Positions 61,801 to 64,000 of a stretch of DNA of 64,000 nt are shown in pieces (position 1 is the first letter of the stretch; each line of letters opens with the position of its first letter). Origin of the DNA: Pithys albifrons albifrons (taxonomy: Eukaryota; Chordata; Aves; Passeriformes; Thamnophilidae); contig NC_092462.1 of assembly GCF_047495875.1 (NCBI RefSeq), positions 37,787,523-37,851,522 of the forward strand, given 5' to 3'. Position numbers and translations under genes: made by a program. The notes beneath the pieces were generated by a model that was not told the DNA's origin, searched no databases, and saw only the letters and a list, made by a program, of their open reading frames with translations.

Positions 61801-63103
61801 TAGTAAATATTTACAGAAATAAGAAATGTTAATATTGGTTACAGCCACCAGAATTCTGAGCATTTGGAGACTTCCCACGGCCTTCATCTGCTTAAATATT
61901 GTTCTGGGGCTGGCTGTGTCCCTAGAAGCCAGTTTCATGCACTTCTTGTTTAGAAAAGCATCTTTATATCTTCTTTGCTCCTCCTGTGATATCTACAGTT
62001 GCTGGCACATTAGCTTGAGGAACAAGTCACCTTACTGAACCTCTTGCTCAGCAAGGCATCCTTCAAGTTGTGAAGTTGAAAAATAATTACTTTTATTACA
62101 TTTCTTAAGAGAAAATAAGATTTAACTTTCTGGTCAATATGTCTTGGCTTTTCTATGAGTAGATGCCACTTGACATCTCTGAAGACTTGAGTTGGAGAGT
62201 TACTTCAGGACAAGAAAGAAAACTGATAGTGATCAGGTCCTTAGCGTCTACTCTCAAAACTAAACTAGAAACTAAACTTTATTTTGCTAAGTCAGGGATC
62301 AGGATCTAATGGGCTTTGCTTATGTGGGACAGATTTTCTCCCTGGTGCCACAGAGCTTGGTGCTCTCCTTGCTCTTTGGCCTCTTCATGGGACTTTGCTG
62401 TTACCATAACAGCATTCTGAACAACTAAATTGCAATAAAATATGTTAAATGGCTGAATTTAGCAAGAAATGAGTCAACTGGCATACAAATTAGATTTTTT
62501 TTTATTTATATGGTGTCTCATCTGCAGTATAGTAACCCATATGGTGTATTGAGACTTAAGTATAATGAACAGGTGATTTTTTTGTTGACTTGGAGAACTG
62601 AGTCACTGCAGTCTCTGTTTAAGAATGAATTAATGTGAATGGTACTCCACAGAAGTTTGTAGTTGCAATACCATGCTAAATACATGCTAATGACAATGTA
62701 GGCTGCAGTATGTAGAAATTTTTCTGTTGTGCAGAGAAAGAAGGAAGGTTATGGACATTTGAAAAGCAGTTGATGGCAGACTATTTTATGGTCACTGGGT
62801 CAGCTGGTGGTTGATTAGACCAGTCTTAAGTGCTTAATCTAAACTGACTTACCTTGTGTGATGTACAATATTTGGCTCTTCTCAATTTTTGTCAAGAAGA
62901 GAGGGTCAGAATTAGTGCAGGTAGGGAAAGTGTGTGATTGCTTGTGGTCTCTTGTTTCCTGGGTTCTAGACAAATAGCACTTTGATCCAATACGAAAAGC
63001 CACTTAATTAACAAGGAGCAAAAACACCTGAAAAGATTCAGTGTGCAGGGATATACTTGCTTTTATACTCTTCTTTTCATTTATCTTCTCTCCCACTTGA
63101 TCA
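55830..63103 (+). other. GALNT7: GALNT7 intron 1, no repeat recognised
   Basis: This is AT-rich intron with several poly-T/poly-A runs, for example near 57,000-57,015. No exon or repeat family was recognised. Confidence 0.55.
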
Positions 63104-63229
63104 AGACCACTTTTGATGGGGCTTTGAGCAACCTGTCTAGTGGAAGGCATCCCTGCCCACCACAAGGGGGTTGGAACTAGATGATATTTAAGATTCCTTC
63201 CAACCTCCACCATTCTATGGTTCTATGAT
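63104..63229 (+). mobile_element. CR1 LINE 3' tail fragment
   Basis: It contains GATGGGGCTTTGAGCAACCT and GGGGGTTGGAACTAGATGAT, and ends in CCATTCTATGGTTCTATGATC, the standard CR1 tail. Only about 125 bases are left. Confidence 0.92.
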
Positions 63230-63760
63230 CATTTTGGCTTTCTTCTACTGAAGATGTTGGTTGGTCTATTTGTCATATTGTAATTGATTCTTGCTATTCT
63301 GAGTTTAAAAGTCTTTCTGTCATCTTTGGTGTGCTGCCTGTAGGGAGAGGATTTAAGAGGTTTTGGATCATCAGTCCTTTAACAACTTTTCTATTATTCT
63401 GCAACAAGCAGCTGCAGATGTATTTTTTGTTCTTTTTATTGCATAGGCTACTAGTGCCAACATGTTTTCATTTCTAGAACATAGGAGAGACTAAAATACA
63501 TCCCCTTAGGTAATGCAGCAGCTTCATTTGTGATTCAGTTTAAGAATATTTGTATTACTTGAAAGTGATTGTGGTTTTAACAATAACAGACTATTTTGCC
63601 TGCTTTAAAACTAGCCTTAAGTTACAAAGTCAAGTAGAGATTTCTTTAGTATCCATTTATTCAGGTATTTATCTGAGTCTTTCTGGTTTAGATTTCATTA
63701 ATTACTATCCCAGATTACATGGAGTTCTCTAGAGCCCCAAGGAGAAGTACATTGAGAGGT
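63230..63760 (+). other. GALNT7: GALNT7 intron 1 between two CR1 tails
   Basis: This is AT-rich intron between two same-orientation CR1 tails. No gene or repeat was recognised. Confidence 0.55.
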
Positions 63761-64000
63761 ATGAAAGAGTAGGTTTAGATTTGATATTAGGAAAAAATTC
63801 TCTGCTATGAGGGCAGTGATGTGCTGGAACAGGTTGCCTGGGGAAGTTGTGGATTCCCCAACCCTGATGGTGTTCAAGACCATACTGGATGTGGCTCTGA
63901 GCAGTCTGGTCTAGTTGAAGGTGTCCTTGCCCATGGCAGGGGAAGTAGAATTAGGTGATCTTCAGGGTTCTTTCCAACCCAGGTCATTCTATGATCGCTT
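63761..64000 (+). mobile_element. CR1 LINE 3' end, runs to window edge
   Basis: It contains GCTGGAACAGGTTGCCTGGG, GTTCAAGACCATACTGGATG and TCTTTCCAACCCAGGTCATT, followed by CTATGATCGCTT. This is a CR1 3' UTR whose terminal repeats lie at the end of the window. The 5' limit is approximate. Confidence 0.92.

Noticed and set aside
1..64000. CRISPR arrays, operons, ribosome binding sites or phage genes
   Set aside because: No regularly spaced repeats were seen, and the exon-intron structure and bird-type retroelements show this is vertebrate nuclear DNA.

Overview
This is a stretch of vertebrate, almost certainly bird, nuclear DNA. It is mostly AT-rich, non-coding and free of long genuine ORFs. 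It has one sharp CpG island. The interspersed repeats are bird-type: CR1 LINE tails on both strands, two copies of the common avian ERVL-type LTR, and an RTE-clade LINE resembling the bird AviRTE elements. The species cannot be fixed from the window.

Only two pieces of host coding sequence can be recognised, both on the + strand. Positions 4684-4851 are the terminal coding exon of GALNTL6: the end of the ricin-like lectin domain, its stop codon and the start of the 3' UTR. Positions 36481-36606 are coding exon 1 of GALNT7, with its CpG-island promoter, 5' UTR and a consensus splice donor. GALNTL6 followed by GALNT7 in the same orientation is, from memory, also the order on human 4q34, so the two identifications support each other. 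Both encode Golgi polypeptide GalNAc-transferase family proteins that act in mucin-type O-glycosylation.

Layout: 1-4683 last intron of GALNTL6; 4684 to about 5.2 kb its last exon; about 5.2-35.9 kb intergenic DNA with a CR1 (12.29-12.79 kb), an orphan retroviral pol fragment (16.36-16.74 kb), a probable LTR (about 19.39-20.03 kb) and two solo ERVL LTRs (29.17-29.74 and 32.98-33.54 kb); 35.9-37.15 kb the GALNT7 CpG island; 36,607-64,000 intron 1 of GALNT7, whose exon 2 is not in the window. The intron holds a nearly full-length but mutated RTE element (42.64-46.59 kb) flanked by an exact 10-bp target-site duplication. It also holds a 2.2-kb CR1 split by a solo LTR with 10-bp inverted termini and a 4-bp duplication (48,000-48,415), plus four shorter CR1 tails.

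I see no CRISPR array, rRNA, recognisable tRNA or operon-like structure. The most informative features are the RTE insertion, whose clade has a record of patchy distribution and horizontal transfer in birds, and the nested CR1/LTR insertion.
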